A stretch of 45,974 bases of DNA from an uncultured Romboutsia sp. (GTDB lineage: Bacteria > Bacillota > Clostridia > Peptostreptococcales > Peptostreptococcaceae), in the NCBI GenBank assembly GCA_937907205.1, contig CALESE010000146.1, forward strand, positions 1 to 45,974, given 5' to 3'. A program made the position numbers and the translations under genes. Positions 15,864 to 24,996 of the stretch are shown here, in pieces (position 1 is the stretch's first letter; each line of letters begins with the position of its first letter). Below the pieces are notes generated by a model. It saw only the letters and a program-made list of their open reading frames with translations. It had not been told where the DNA came from and ran no database searches.

Positions 15864-16580
15864 ATGATAAATGGAAAAGAAAAATTAATAGTTGCAATTG
15901 ATACTGATGAATTTGATAAAGCTAAGGAGTTAATAGATAAGTTAGAAGATAGTGTAGATATATTTAAGGTTGGATTAGAGCAATATGTAGCAACAAGAGG
16001 TAAAACAGTAGATTACTTAAGAGAAAAAGGTAAAAAAATATTTTTAGATCTCAAATTCCATGATATACCAAATACTATGCAAAGTGCAGTAAGAGCTGCA
16101 GTTAGAGATAATGTATGGTTAATGACGATACATGTATCAGATATAGAAGGAATGAGACAATGTGCTATAGCTGCTAAAGAAGAAGCTAAAAGATTAAATA
16201 TAGAAAAACCGATAATAGTAGGGGTTACAGTTTTAACATCATTAAGCGATAAGGATTTACAAGATATAGGATGTAATATGACTACTGAAGAACTAGCAAT
16301 AAAAAGAGCTAAATTAGCTAAAGAATCTGGAATAGATGGAATAGTTTGTTCAGCTCAAGAAGTTGATAAAATAGTTGAAGCTTGTGGAAAAGACTTTGTA
16401 ACAGTATGTCCAGGTATAAGACCTGCATCTTCAGAAGTAGGAGATCAAAAAAGGGTTGTAACTCCAGCTGATGCAATAAATAAAGGGGCTCACTATTTAG
16501 TAGTTGGAAGACCTATAACTAAAGCAGAAAATCCAAAGATGGCTGCAATAAGTATAGTAAGCGAAATAGAAAATGCTTAG
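15864..16580 (+). CDS. pyrF: Orotidine 5'-phosphate decarboxylase
   Basis: Decarboxylates OMP to UMP, the last step of pyrimidine synthesis. A 238-residue (beta/alpha)8 barrel of usual size. Seen are VAIDTDEFDKA at the start, the catalytic DLKFHDIPNT (Lys64 and Asp67 with Asp62), VGVTVLTS, and the phosphate-binding TPADAI and VVGRPITKAENP near the end. It is the first gene of pyrF-carA-carB, under the triple PyrR leader, so expression should fall when UMP/UTP is high. AGAAGGAGAAG precedes the ATG. carA follows after 12 bp. Confidence 0.97.
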   Translation: MINGKEKLIVAIDTDEFDKAKELIDKLEDSVDIFKVGLEQYVATRGKTVDYLREKGKKIFLDLKFHDIPNTMQSAVRAAVRDNVWLMTIHVSDIEGMRQCAIAAKEEAKRLNIEKPIIVGVTVLTSLSDKDLQDIGCNMTTEELAIKRAKLAKESGIDGIVCSAQEVDKIVEACGKDFVTVCPGIRPASSEVGDQKRVVTPADAINKGAHYLVVGRPITKAENPKMAAISIVSEIENA

Positions 16581-16592
16581 GAGGTAGGTCAA

Positions 16593-17639
16593 ATGAAGGG
16601 GAAATTAATATTAGAAGACGGAACAATATTTGAAGGGAAAGTATTTGGACACTTAGAAGACAGTGTAGGTGAGGTGGTATTTAATACTTCTATGACAGGA
16701 TATGGAGAAGTATTAACAGACCCATCATACTATGGTCAAATAGTAACAATGACTTATCCATTAGTAGGAAATTATGGAATAAATCTTGAAGATGTAGAAT
16801 CTGATGAGGTACATGTAAAAGGATTTATAGTAAGAGAAAAAAGTGATGCACCTAATAATTTTAGATGTGAGATGGATATAGATACTTATCTAAAGCAAAA
16901 TAAAGTTATAGGTCTTGAAGGTATAGATACAAGAGCATTAACAAAAATATTAAGAAATAATGGAACAATGAAAGGAATAATAACTTTAGAAAATACATCT
17001 TTAGAAGATGTAAAGCCAAAGCTAGAAGCTTTCATTAATACAGAAGCAGTAAAAACTATAACTAGAAAAGAAATACAGTACATAAAAGATGAAGGAACAA
17101 AAGTTGCTGTTATGGACTTTGGAGTAAAAAGAAATATATTAAGAGCTTTTGCAAAAAGAAATTGTGATGTAACAGTATTTCCTGCAACTACTAGACCAGA
17201 AGAAGTTTTAGGAATAAATCCTGATTTAATATTCTTATCAAATGGACCTGGAGATCCAGAAGATTTAGAAGATGTTATAGAAAATATAAAAGAGTTAGTT
17301 GGCAAAAAGCCAATTGCTGGAATATGTTTAGGTCATCAACTACTAGCTTTAACATTAGGTGGAAAGACATCTAAATTAAAGTTTGGACATAGAGGTGGAA
17401 ATCATCCAGTTAAAGATTTAGAAGAAAATAAAATATTTATAACATCTCAAAACCATGGTTACTATGTATCTGAAATGCCAGAAAACATGGAAGTAACTCA
17501 TATAAATTTAAATGATAATACTGTAGAAGGAATGAGACACAAAGAATTACCTATATACAGTGTTCAATATCATCCAGAAGCTTGTCCAGGACCCAAAGAC
17601 AACGATTATATATTCGACAAGTTCTTAGAATTAGTATAA
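16593..17639 (+). CDS. carA: Carbamoyl-phosphate synthase small (glutaminase) subunit
   Basis: Releases ammonia from glutamine for the large subunit. At 348 residues it has the N-terminal CPS small-chain domain (LILEDGTIFEGKVFG, VVFNTSMTGYGEVLTDPSY) and a C-terminal class I glutamine amidotransferase with the triad Cys245 (GICLGHQLL), His327 and Glu329 (YHPE). It lies 12 bp behind pyrF with an AGGAGGT site. PyrR control through the shared leader suggests it is mainly the pyrimidine-dedicated enzyme (the pyrAA equivalent). It could also feed arginine synthesis if those genes exist elsewhere. Confidence 0.97.
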   Translation: MKGKLILEDGTIFEGKVFGHLEDSVGEVVFNTSMTGYGEVLTDPSYYGQIVTMTYPLVGNYGINLEDVESDEVHVKGFIVREKSDAPNNFRCEMDIDTYLKQNKVIGLEGIDTRALTKILRNNGTMKGIITLENTSLEDVKPKLEAFINTEAVKTITRKEIQYIKDEGTKVAVMDFGVKRNILRAFAKRNCDVTVFPATTRPEEVLGINPDLIFLSNGPGDPEDLEDVIENIKELVGKKPIAGICLGHQLLALTLGGKTSKLKFGHRGGNHPVKDLEENKIFITSQNHGYYVSEMPENMEVTHINLNDNTVEGMRHKELPIYSVQYHPEACPGPKDNDYIFDKFLELV

Positions 17640-17717
17640 AAGTTCTAGGTATTTATGTTACTTAAGGGGATTAGAATTAGCATTATAAAAATCGTTAATT
17701 AGATAAGGAGAAAAATT

Positions 17718-20700
17718 ATGCCTAAAATAGATAGTATAAAAAAGACTTTAGTATTAGGTTCAGGACCTATAATAATAGGGCAAGCAGCAGAGTTTGATTA
17801 CTCTGGAACACAAGCTTGTCAAGCTCTTAAAGAAGAGGGAGTAGAAGTTGTATTAATAAATAGTAACCCAGCTACTATAATGACTGATAAAGAAGTAGCG
17901 GATAAAATATATATAGAACCATTAACAATAGAATTTATAGAAAAGATAATAGAAAAAGAAAGGCCAGATAGTTTATTAGCAGGTATGGGTGGCCAAACAG
18001 GACTTAATTTAGCTGTTGAACTTCACGATGCTGGTATCTTAGATAAATACAATGTAAAAATGATAGGTACTTCAGTAGAATCTATCAAAAAAGGTGAAGA
18101 TAGAGATACATTTAGAGAAGTAATGAGACAAATAAATCAACCAGTAGTAGTTAGTGATATAGTAACTAATTTAGAAGATGGTTTAGAATTTGCTAATAAA
18201 ATAGGCTATCCAGTAGTTGTAAGACCGGCATACACATTGGGTGGAACTGGTGGAGGTATAGCTGAAACTGTTGAAGAGTTAACAGAAATACTTACTCAAG
18301 GATTACAATTAAGTCCGGTTAGCCAAGTTTTACTTGAAAAAAGTATAAAAGGTTGGAAAGAAATCGAGTATGAAGTAATAAGAGATGGTAATGGAAACTG
18401 TATAACTGTATGTAATATGGAAAATATAGACCCTGTTGGAGTTCATACGGGAGACAGTATAGTTGTAGCACCAAGCCAGACTTTAAGCGATAAAGAGTAC
18501 CAAATGCTTAGAAAAGCATCTATAGATATAATAAATGCAATAGAAGTTAAAGGTGGATGTAACGTACAAATAGCTTTAAATCCTCATAGTTTAGAATATG
18601 CAATAATAGAGATAAACCCAAGAGTTTCTAGATCTTCAGCTCTTGCATCAAAAGCAACAGGTTATCCAATAGCCAAAGTTGCAGCAAAAATAGCTTTAGG
18701 ATATACATTAGATGAAATAGAAAATGCTGTTACTAAGAAAACTTACGCATGTTTTGAACCAACTCTTGACTATGTTGTAGTTAAGATACCAAAATGGCCA
18801 TTTGATAAATTCAAGCAAGCTAATAGAAAATTAGGAACAAAAATGATGGCAACAGGAGAAATAATGAGTATAGGAAGCAACTTTGAGGCTGCTATACTTA
18901 AAGGAATAAGATCTCTTGAAATAGGAAAATATTCTTTAGTTCATGCTCCTTCAGAAGAAAAAAGCATAGAAGAATTAAAGAAGAGTGTTGTAGTTCCTGA
19001 TGATGAAAGATTATTTGACTTAGCTGAGATGATAAGAAGAGGCTATAAAATAGAAATGATAGAACAAATCACCGGAGTAGATAAGTGGTTTATAAATAAA
19101 TTCAAATGGATAGTAGAACAAGAAGAAAAACTAAAGGGAATGAAAATAGAAGACTTAAATAAGGATTACTTATTAGAGCTAAAGAAAAAAGGATTCTCTG
19201 ATAAAGGTATAGCAGACTTAATGAAAATAAGCCCAGAGAGATTATTTGAATTAAGAAAGTTATACAACATACAACCATCTTACAAAATGGTTGATACTTG
19301 TGGAGGAGAATTTGATGCATTATCTCCATACTACTACTCAACTTATGAACAATATGATGAAGTAGAAGTAAGTAATAAAAAGAAAGTTATAGTACTAGGT
19401 TCTGGACCTATAAGAATAGGTCAAGGTATAGAGTTTGATTATTGTTCAGTCCATTGTGTAAAATCCTTGAGAGATCAAGGAATAGAAACAATAATAATAA
19501 ACAATAACCCAGAAACTGTAAGTACAGATTTTGATACATCGGATAAATTATACTTCGAGCCATTAACAGAAGAAGAAGTATTAAACATAATAGAAAAAGA
19601 AAATCCTGATGGAGTAATACTTCAATTTGGTGGTCAAACAGCTATAAAACTAGCTAAGTTTTTACATGAAAAAAATATAAAAATATTAGGAACAGACTTT
19701 ACGGATATAGATTCAGCTGAAGATAGAGAAAAATTTGAAGAATTATTAGAAAAACTTGATATAAATAGACCAAAAGGTAAAGCTATATGGTCAGTTGAAG
19801 AAGGTATTTCAGAAGCTAATAAATTAGGATACCCAGTACTTGTTAGACCATCTTATGTACTTGGCGGTCAAGGTATGGAAATAGCTTATGATGAAACTAA
19901 GTTATCTAAATACTTAGAAAGTGCATTTGCTAGAGATAAGAAAAATCCTGTACTTATAGATAAGTATTTAACTGGTAGAGAGATAGAAGTTGATGCTATA
20001 TGTGATAGTGAAAATATATTAATACCGGGAATTATGGAACATTTAGAAAGAGCAGGAGTTCACTCTGGAGATAGTACAACAATGTATCCTAGTCAAAATG
20101 TAAGTGATGAAATAAAATCTAAAATATTAGATTACACTAAAAAGATAGCACTAGAATTAAATGTACTTGGAATGGTTAACATTCAGTTTATAGAATTCCA
20201 AAATGAGTTATATGTAATAGAGGTTAATCCAAGAGCAAGTAGAACCGTTCCATATATAAGTAAAGTAAGTAATGTACCAATAGTGGATTTAGCTACTAGA
20301 TGTATGTTAGGTGAAAAATTAGTTGATATGGGATATGGTACAGGTGTTTATAAAGAACCTAAGCTAGTATCAGTTAAAGTTCCTGTATTCTCAATGTCAA
20401 AGCTTGCAAAGGTTGATGTAAGTTTAGGGCCTGAAATGAAATCTACAGGAGAAGTTTTAGGTGTAGGAGAAAACTTAGAAGAAGCTTTATACAAAGGATT
20501 CTTAGCAGCAGGGAAGACCATGTCTAATAAGAGAGGTGTAGTACTTGCTACTATAAATAATTATGATAAAGAAGAGTTTATTGAAATAGCAAAAGATATG
20601 AAAGAATTAGGGTATACTTTTGTAGCGACAGAAGGTACAGCAAAGTCACTAAGAGAAAATGGAATAGATTCTGATGTGGTTAATAGAGTGGAAGAGGCTA

Positions 20701-20927
20701 GACCAAATATATTAGATTCTATAAGAAATAAACAAGTTGATATAGTAATAAACACACCAACTAAAGGAAATGATTCAACTAGAGATGGATTTAAGATAAG
20801 AAGAACAGCTACAGAGTTATCAACAGAAGTAATGACATCATTAGATACACTAAGAGCATTAGTTGAAGTCAAGAAAAAAGAAATAAAAGATGCTGGATTA
20901 GAGGTTTATGATATAGCTCAGCAATAA
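17718..20927 (+). CDS. carB: Carbamoyl-phosphate synthase large subunit
   Basis: Makes carbamoyl phosphate from bicarbonate, ammonia and two ATP. The 1069-residue length is full for CarB. There are two homologous ATP-grasp halves: the first opens KTLVLGSGPIIIGQAAEFDY, the second (from about 553) KVIVLGSGPIRIGQGIEFDY. Each carries an MGGQTG or FGGQTA segment and an EINPR/EVNPR metal site. The C-terminal MGS-like domain (from about 930) binds allosteric effectors, with VATEGTAKSL and NTPTKG. It is the last gene of the PyrR-controlled unit, 78 bp after carA, and is followed by a long perfect terminator stem. Confidence 0.98.
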   Translation: MPKIDSIKKTLVLGSGPIIIGQAAEFDYSGTQACQALKEEGVEVVLINSNPATIMTDKEVADKIYIEPLTIEFIEKIIEKERPDSLLAGMGGQTGLNLAVELHDAGILDKYNVKMIGTSVESIKKGEDRDTFREVMRQINQPVVVSDIVTNLEDGLEFANKIGYPVVVRPAYTLGGTGGGIAETVEELTEILTQGLQLSPVSQVLLEKSIKGWKEIEYEVIRDGNGNCITVCNMENIDPVGVHTGDSIVVAPSQTLSDKEYQMLRKASIDIINAIEVKGGCNVQIALNPHSLEYAIIEINPRVSRSSALASKATGYPIAKVAAKIALGYTLDEIENAVTKKTYACFEPTLDYVVVKIPKWPFDKFKQANRKLGTKMMATGEIMSIGSNFEAAILKGIRSLEIGKYSLVHAPSEEKSIEELKKSVVVPDDERLFDLAEMIRRGYKIEMIEQITGVDKWFINKFKWIVEQEEKLKGMKIEDLNKDYLLELKKKGFSDKGIADLMKISPERLFELRKLYNIQPSYKMVDTCGGEFDALSPYYYSTYEQYDEVEVSNKKKVIVLGSGPIRIGQGIEFDYCSVHCVKSLRDQGIETIIINNNPETVSTDFDTSDKLYFEPLTEEEVLNIIEKENPDGVILQFGGQTAIKLAKFLHEKNIKILGTDFTDIDSAEDREKFEELLEKLDINRPKGKAIWSVEEGISEANKLGYPVLVRPSYVLGGQGMEIAYDETKLSKYLESAFARDKKNPVLIDKYLTGREIEVDAICDSENILIPGIMEHLERAGVHSGDSTTMYPSQNVSDEIKSKILDYTKKIALELNVLGMVNIQFIEFQNELYVIEVNPRASRTVPYISKVSNVPIVDLATRCMLGEKLVDMGYGTGVYKEPKLVSVKVPVFSMSKLAKVDVSLGPEMKSTGEVLGVGENLEEALYKGFLAAGKTMSNKRGVVLATINNYDKEEFIEIAKDMKELGYTFVATEGTAKSLRENGIDSDVVNRVEEARPNILDSIRNKQVDIVINTPTKGNDSTRDGFKIRRTATELSTEVMTSLDTLRALVEVKKKEIKDAGLEVYDIAQQ

Positions 20928-20972
20928 CTAAAAGGGTATGAGATTAATAATCTCATACCCTTTTAGTTAATA
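20925..20972. terminator. Bidirectional terminator after carB
   Basis: A perfect 21-bp stem (20925-20945 with 20949-20969) over a 3-base loop. It overlaps the carB stop on one side and the stop codon of the convergent DUF3298 gene on the other. Confidence 0.85.
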
Positions 20973-21713
20973 TCTCATAAATCTATTGTTAATACTTTTT
21001 CTTCTAGCACCTATATTTTGAGCTTCACAGTAGAAACGAGTATTTATATAAGGAGCAAATTTGCTAAACATCATTTTAAATTTAGGTATACCAAGTTCTC
21101 TAGGAGCTATCTCATCTAATCCAAAATAAATAACAATACCATCATCAGTCAAATAGAAAGATTGTGCTTCTGGAATTTCAACTTTGATATTAGAATGATA
21201 CATACTAGGATGTTGCTGTATTTTGTAGTTAATATAATTAGAAACAACTTCAATTACATTAACATCACTTTTAAATACATCTTTTAAAGAAATAGTATTA
21301 CCTGTAAGTAAATCATAATTATAATTGTATAAGTCATCATATTCTGGATATAATTCACCGGTAAATCCAGTAAGTCTCATTATTGCGCTTAAAATATGGT
21401 TTTTATTGAAAGTAACATTATAAGTAGTACGAGCTTTGAAGTTTTTAGTAGGTAAAGAATTGTTAATTGAATTATTATTAAATTGTTGCTGTTCTTTATT
21501 CATATCATCTTTAAAAGTATTTACATCTAATAGTATAGTTGAATTTATATTATTTAATATAGTTGGATTAATATAAAATGAATCATTTTTTAAATTAAAT
21601 AAAACTGGGTATGCTAAATCATAAGAAAAAAATTCTTCCATGCCAATGTCTTCATTATACTGTGTATAAATCAAGTTATATAAACAATTTCCGTTATTTT
21701 GATTATTATCCAT
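20967..21713 (-). CDS. DUF3298 domain-containing protein
   Basis: A 248-residue protein whose C-terminal half matches DUF3298, the extracellular domain also found in the anti-sigma factor RsiV: YDLLTGNTISLKDVFKSD, a YYIN-like SNYINYKI segment, and FYLTDDGIVIYFGLDEIAPRELGIPKFKMMFS. The N-terminal half, opening DNNQNNGNCLYNLIYTQYNE, has an asparagine-rich stretch and no signal peptide or membrane segment. That is unusual, since most relatives are exported. The role is unknown. The minus-strand ATG is preceded by AAAGGGGGAT. It is a single gene convergent with carB, and its stop lies inside the shared terminator stem. Confidence 0.75.
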   Translation of the reverse strand: MDNNQNNGNCLYNLIYTQYNEDIGMEEFFSYDLAYPVLFNLKNDSFYINPTILNNINSTILLDVNTFKDDMNKEQQQFNNNSINNSLPTKNFKARTTYNVTFNKNHILSAIMRLTGFTGELYPEYDDLYNYNYDLLTGNTISLKDVFKSDVNVIEVVSNYINYKIQQHPSMYHSNIKVEIPEAQSFYLTDDGIVIYFGLDEIAPRELGIPKFKMMFSKFAPYINTRFYCEAQNIGARRKSINNRFMRY

Positions 21714-21937
21714 TTAAATTTATCCCCCTTTAAAATAAAAAATAAGCTAAATTATAATATGCAAAATTGATTAATATAGTTAATGAAATCTAAAAAATAA
21801 TTTAATGTAAAAATTAGTATAAACTTATAAAATCATTATCAAAACTTAAAGTATATAAAGTATGCAAAATACCGAAAATATAAGCGATTATATGGTATAA
21901 TACATAAATTGAGAGTAATTAATTCAGGAGGTAGATA

Positions 21938-22810
21938 ATGTTATTACTAGCAGATAAATGGCAAGATTATGAACTTATTGATATGGGTAGCGGAGAAAAA
22001 TTAGAGAGATGGGGAGGTTATGTATTAAGAAGACCAGATCCACAAATAATGTGGCCTATGACATCAGAATGGTCATTATGGAAAAACCCTCATGGACATT
22101 ATCATAGAAGTAGTCGTGGTGGTGGACAATGGGAACATAAAAAGAAGTATCCAGAAAAATGGGTTATAAGTTATAAAAATTTAAAGTTTAACATAAGTCC
22201 AACAGGGTTTAAGCATACAGGATTATTTCCAGAACAGGCAGCAAACTGGGATTGGGCTATGGATAAAATATCAAATGCAAATAGACCAATAAAGGTATTA
22301 AATCTTTTTGCATATACTGGTGGAGCAACAGTAGCTTGTGCATATGCTGGAGCAGAAGTATGCCATGTTGATGCGTCAAAGGGTATGGTAACTTGGGCAA
22401 AAGAAAACTTACATACATCAGGTCTTGGAGATAGAAAAGTAAGATTTATAGTTGATGACGTTGTTAAGTTTGTTGAAAGAGAAATAAGAAGAGGAAATAA
22501 ATATGATGCTATAATAATGGATCCACCTTCTTATGGAAGAGGACCAAAAGGTGAAGTATGGCAATTAGAAGAAAAATTATATGGATTAGTTGAATTATGT
22601 ACGAAAGTACTATCAGATAAACCGTTATTCTTCTTAATAAACTCATATACAACAGGGTTATCTCCAATAATACTTGAACATATATTAGATGCCACAGTTT
22701 ATAAAAAAGCTAAAAGCGGAAAAGTATATGCTGGAGAAATAGGATTACCAGCATCAAGGGATGGTAAAGTTCTTCCTTGTGGTATATTTGGAAGATGGGA
22801 GTCTAAATAA
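21938..22810 (+). CDS. Class I SAM-dependent methyltransferase, RlmI/RlmK-like
   Basis: A 290-residue methyltransferase of the COG1092 (RlmI/K) group, whose known members methylate 23S rRNA. Motif I is VLNLFAYTGGATVACAYAGA. Acidic motif II is VDASKGMVTWAKEN. VDDVVKFV follows, and the motif IV catalytic-type loop is IIMDPPSYGRGPKGEVW. The PUA domain of RlmI is absent, so it belongs to the short branch. The N-terminal part has WGGYVLRRPDPQIMWP. GGAGGT precedes the ATG. Its stop overlaps the start of the RluA-type synthase gene (TAATG), so both are co-translated, which suggests a joint RNA-modification unit. Confidence 0.85.
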   Translation: MLLLADKWQDYELIDMGSGEKLERWGGYVLRRPDPQIMWPMTSEWSLWKNPHGHYHRSSRGGGQWEHKKKYPEKWVISYKNLKFNISPTGFKHTGLFPEQAANWDWAMDKISNANRPIKVLNLFAYTGGATVACAYAGAEVCHVDASKGMVTWAKENLHTSGLGDRKVRFIVDDVVKFVEREIRRGNKYDAIIMDPPSYGRGPKGEVWQLEEKLYGLVELCTKVLSDKPLFFLINSYTTGLSPIILEHILDATVYKKAKSGKVYAGEIGLPASRDGKVLPCGIFGRWESK

Positions 22811-23478
22811 TGGTTAAAGTCATATATGAAGACAATCATTTATTAGTAGTAGAAAAACCTGTAAATATATTATCTCAAGGTGATGATACTAACGATAAAG
22901 ATATGGTTAATTTATTAAAACAATATATTAAAGAAAAATATAATAAACCAGGGAATGTATTTATCGGTTTAGTTCATAGATTAGATAGACCAGTAGGCGG
23001 AGTAATGGTGTTTGCAAAAACATCTAAAGCTGCATCTAGATTATCAGAGCAAATTAGAAATAAAACTTTTAAAAAAACGTATAGAGCCGTTATACATGGA
23101 ACAATGGATAAAGAAGAATCTATACTTAAAGATTATCTTTATAAAAATAAAAAGACTAATATGGTAAGTGTAGTTAATAAAAATCATAAAGAAGCTAAAA
23201 ATGCAGAGTTAAGTTATAAAACTTTAGATACAAAAAATAGATTAAGTTTAGTTGAGATTGATTTGAAGACAGGAAGGCCTCATCAAATTAGAGTTCAATT
23301 TTCAAGTAGAAAACATCCTTTGTTTGGAGATCAAAGATATGGTCAAGATGTCAATAAGGTTGGTCAACAAATATCTCTTTGGTCTTACAAAATAGAGATA
23401 CAACATCCTACGACAAAAGAAAAAATGGAATTTATTTGCGAACCACCAAAGGAATATCCATGGAATACCTTTAAATAA
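22810..23478 (+). CDS. RluA-family pseudouridine synthase
   Basis: A 222-residue pseudouridine synthase that converts uridine to pseudouridine in rRNA or tRNA. Motif II is VHRLDRPVGG, with catalytic Asp59. The RluA signatures YEDNHLLVVEKPVNILSQGD at the N-terminus and the later GRPHQIRVQFSSRKHPLFGD are present. There is no S4 domain, as in the shorter RluA-type enzymes. The start overlaps the upstream methyltransferase stop by one base. The specific RNA site cannot be told from sequence. UPF0489 follows after 22 bp and may be in the same unit. Confidence 0.92.
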   Translation: MVKVIYEDNHLLVVEKPVNILSQGDDTNDKDMVNLLKQYIKEKYNKPGNVFIGLVHRLDRPVGGVMVFAKTSKAASRLSEQIRNKTFKKTYRAVIHGTMDKEESILKDYLYKNKKTNMVSVVNKNHKEAKNAELSYKTLDTKNRLSLVEIDLKTGRPHQIRVQFSSRKHPLFGDQRYGQDVNKVGQQISLWSYKIEIQHPTTKEKMEFICEPPKEYPWNTFK

Positions 23479-23500
23479 AAGCAAAAGGATAGATAAGTAT

Positions 23501-24208
23501 ATGGAAAAATATATAGGATTTTATATAGATAAACCAATAGGTAACAATATATTTTCTTATGAAGAGAGGAGTAATAAAAAAATATATGTACCTAAACTTA
23601 TAGAAGGAACATTAGATGATGTAGTTGTAGGAAATGAAGTAGTATTTAATGAAATAGATGAGAATATCGAAATAAAGTCTAAAGGTCTAAAAAATATGGT
23701 AAAATACAACCTTAAAGATAAAGATGTATACATTTTTGATAATCATAACCATGCACTATATTTTTGGATTAAAAGCCTTAAATTAAATAATTTTAATAAA
23801 GGATGTAAATTAGTTCATATTGATCAACATAAAGATATGAGAGAACCTGAAAACTATGATGTAGACATGGATAATATAGATGATGTATTTAGATATACTA
23901 ATGAGGTTCTAAATGTAGGAAATTTTATTCAACCAGCATTAAAACACAGTATATTCTCAGACGTTATTATAATAGATAGTTCCTATGGGTTTAACTTAGA
24001 TATACAAGGTGAATTTGTACTAGATATAGATTTAGATATATTTTCTAAAGACATGGAATATATATCCTATGATTTAAGAATAAACAAGATAAAAGAGTTA
24101 ATCAAAAAAGCAAAAGTAATAACTATTGCATCTAGCCCATTTTTTATAGATCAAGAGTATGCTATAAAAGTATTAAAAGAATTATTTAATTATGATATAA
24201 TAGAGTAG
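23501..24208 (+). CDS. UPF0489 family protein
   Basis: A 235-residue protein of the uncharacterised UPF0489 family. Conserved-looking clusters are FDNHNHALYFWIK (79-91), LVHIDQHKDM (104-113) and VLDIDLDIFS (173-182). These acidic and histidine clusters resemble the metal-binding strands of the arginase/deacetylase fold, so a metal-dependent hydrolase is possible, but this is inference. It lies 22 bp behind the RluA-type gene, so a shared transcript is likely. An AAAGGATAG site precedes the ATG. No catalytic role has been established that I know of. Confidence 0.72.
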   Translation: MEKYIGFYIDKPIGNNIFSYEERSNKKIYVPKLIEGTLDDVVVGNEVVFNEIDENIEIKSKGLKNMVKYNLKDKDVYIFDNHNHALYFWIKSLKLNNFNKGCKLVHIDQHKDMREPENYDVDMDNIDDVFRYTNEVLNVGNFIQPALKHSIFSDVIIIDSSYGFNLDIQGEFVLDIDLDIFSKDMEYISYDLRINKIKELIKKAKVITIASSPFFIDQEYAIKVLKELFNYDIIE

Positions 24209-24294
24209 TTGAAAAGAAAATATGGTATAATTAAAAGTTTCTATTGAAAATTTATACTATAAGATAAAATTATATAATATAGGAGGACACAGGT

Positions 24295-24792
24295 ATGAGT
24301 TTATATACTGAGTGGAGAAAATTAAGCGATAACCATGAAAGTCAAGAAGCAGAAGTAAAGTTCTGGGAAGAATATTTAAAAGTAGAAGCAGGAATATATA
24401 ATGAACTTTTAAATACAAAAACATTTGTTGTAGAAGGAAAAGTTAGCGATTTAGCAGCTAAGTACAATACTTCAGTTGAATATTTCATGGGATTTATAGA
24501 TGGAATAAGTGAAAGTTTAAATGAAGATATAACTTTAGAAACTATAGAAGCTGATAGCGAAATAAAATTAGATATAAACGTAGAAAAGTTATATTACAAT
24601 ATGGTAGCTGTTGAAGCTCATTGGTTATATAACTTACCAGGATGGAATGATATATTAACAGTTGAAGCTAGAAAAGAAATACAAAAAGCTCACAAAAAAT
24701 CTAAGACAATAGTTAAAGAGGAAAAAATAGGAAGAAATGATGCTTGCCCATGTGGAAGCGGCAAAAAATATAAGAAGTGTTGTGGAAAGTAA
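24295..24792 (+). CDS. SEC-C motif protein
   Basis: A 165-residue protein with an uncharacterised acidic N-terminal helical domain (opening SLYTEWRKLSDNHESQEAEV) and a C-terminal SEC-C zinc motif, GRNDACPCGSGKKYKKCCGK, with ligands Cys151, Cys153, Cys162 and Cys163. SEC-C tails occur in SecA and in many unrelated proteins and probably bind zinc and protein or nucleic-acid partners. The start is the ATG behind an AGGAGGAC site. An 86-bp gap separates it from the UPF0489 gene. The function is unknown. Confidence 0.85.
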   Translation: MSLYTEWRKLSDNHESQEAEVKFWEEYLKVEAGIYNELLNTKTFVVEGKVSDLAAKYNTSVEYFMGFIDGISESLNEDITLETIEADSEIKLDINVEKLYYNMVAVEAHWLYNLPGWNDILTVEARKEIQKAHKKSKTIVKEEKIGRNDACPCGSGKKYKKCCGK

Positions 24793-24800
24793 GGTAAACT

Positions 24801-24935
24801 TATGTTTATTTTAAGACTTATTGATGAAGATGATGATTTAGCAGTTAAAGAATATATAAGTCAAAATAATCTATAAAAAATATGGCATCAAATAGAAGAA
24901 GTTAAAAAAGTAATATCTAACTTAAAACAGGACTA
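24801..24935 (+). pseudogene. Possible broken remnant ORF after the SEC-C gene
   Basis: An ATG at 24801 opens a 24-residue peptide starting MFILRLIDEDDDLAVKEYIS that stops at 24875. Directly after a poly-A run, the +1 frame continues KIWHQIEEVKKVISNLKQD to a stop at 24935, just before a terminator. Together they read like one small acidic/helical protein with a frameshift. There is no strong ribosome site. It could be two chance frames. Confidence 0.25.
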
Positions 24936-24938
24936 AAA

Positions 24939-24974
24939 GAAAGAAGAGTATATATAAGATACTCTTCTTTTTAT
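24939..24974. terminator. Terminator between SEC-C gene and psuG
   Basis: AAAGAAGAGTAT (24940-24951) pairs with ATACTCTTCTTT (24959-24970), followed by TTATA. The 5' flank is A-rich, so it may serve both directions. Confidence 0.75.
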
Positions 24975-24996
24975 ATGTTGAATATAAATTAATATA

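Noticed and set aside
16886..17305. Long minus-strand frame inside carA (139 residues)
   Set aside because: It is antisense to a certain gene, with low-complexity composition and no ribosome site or known motif.
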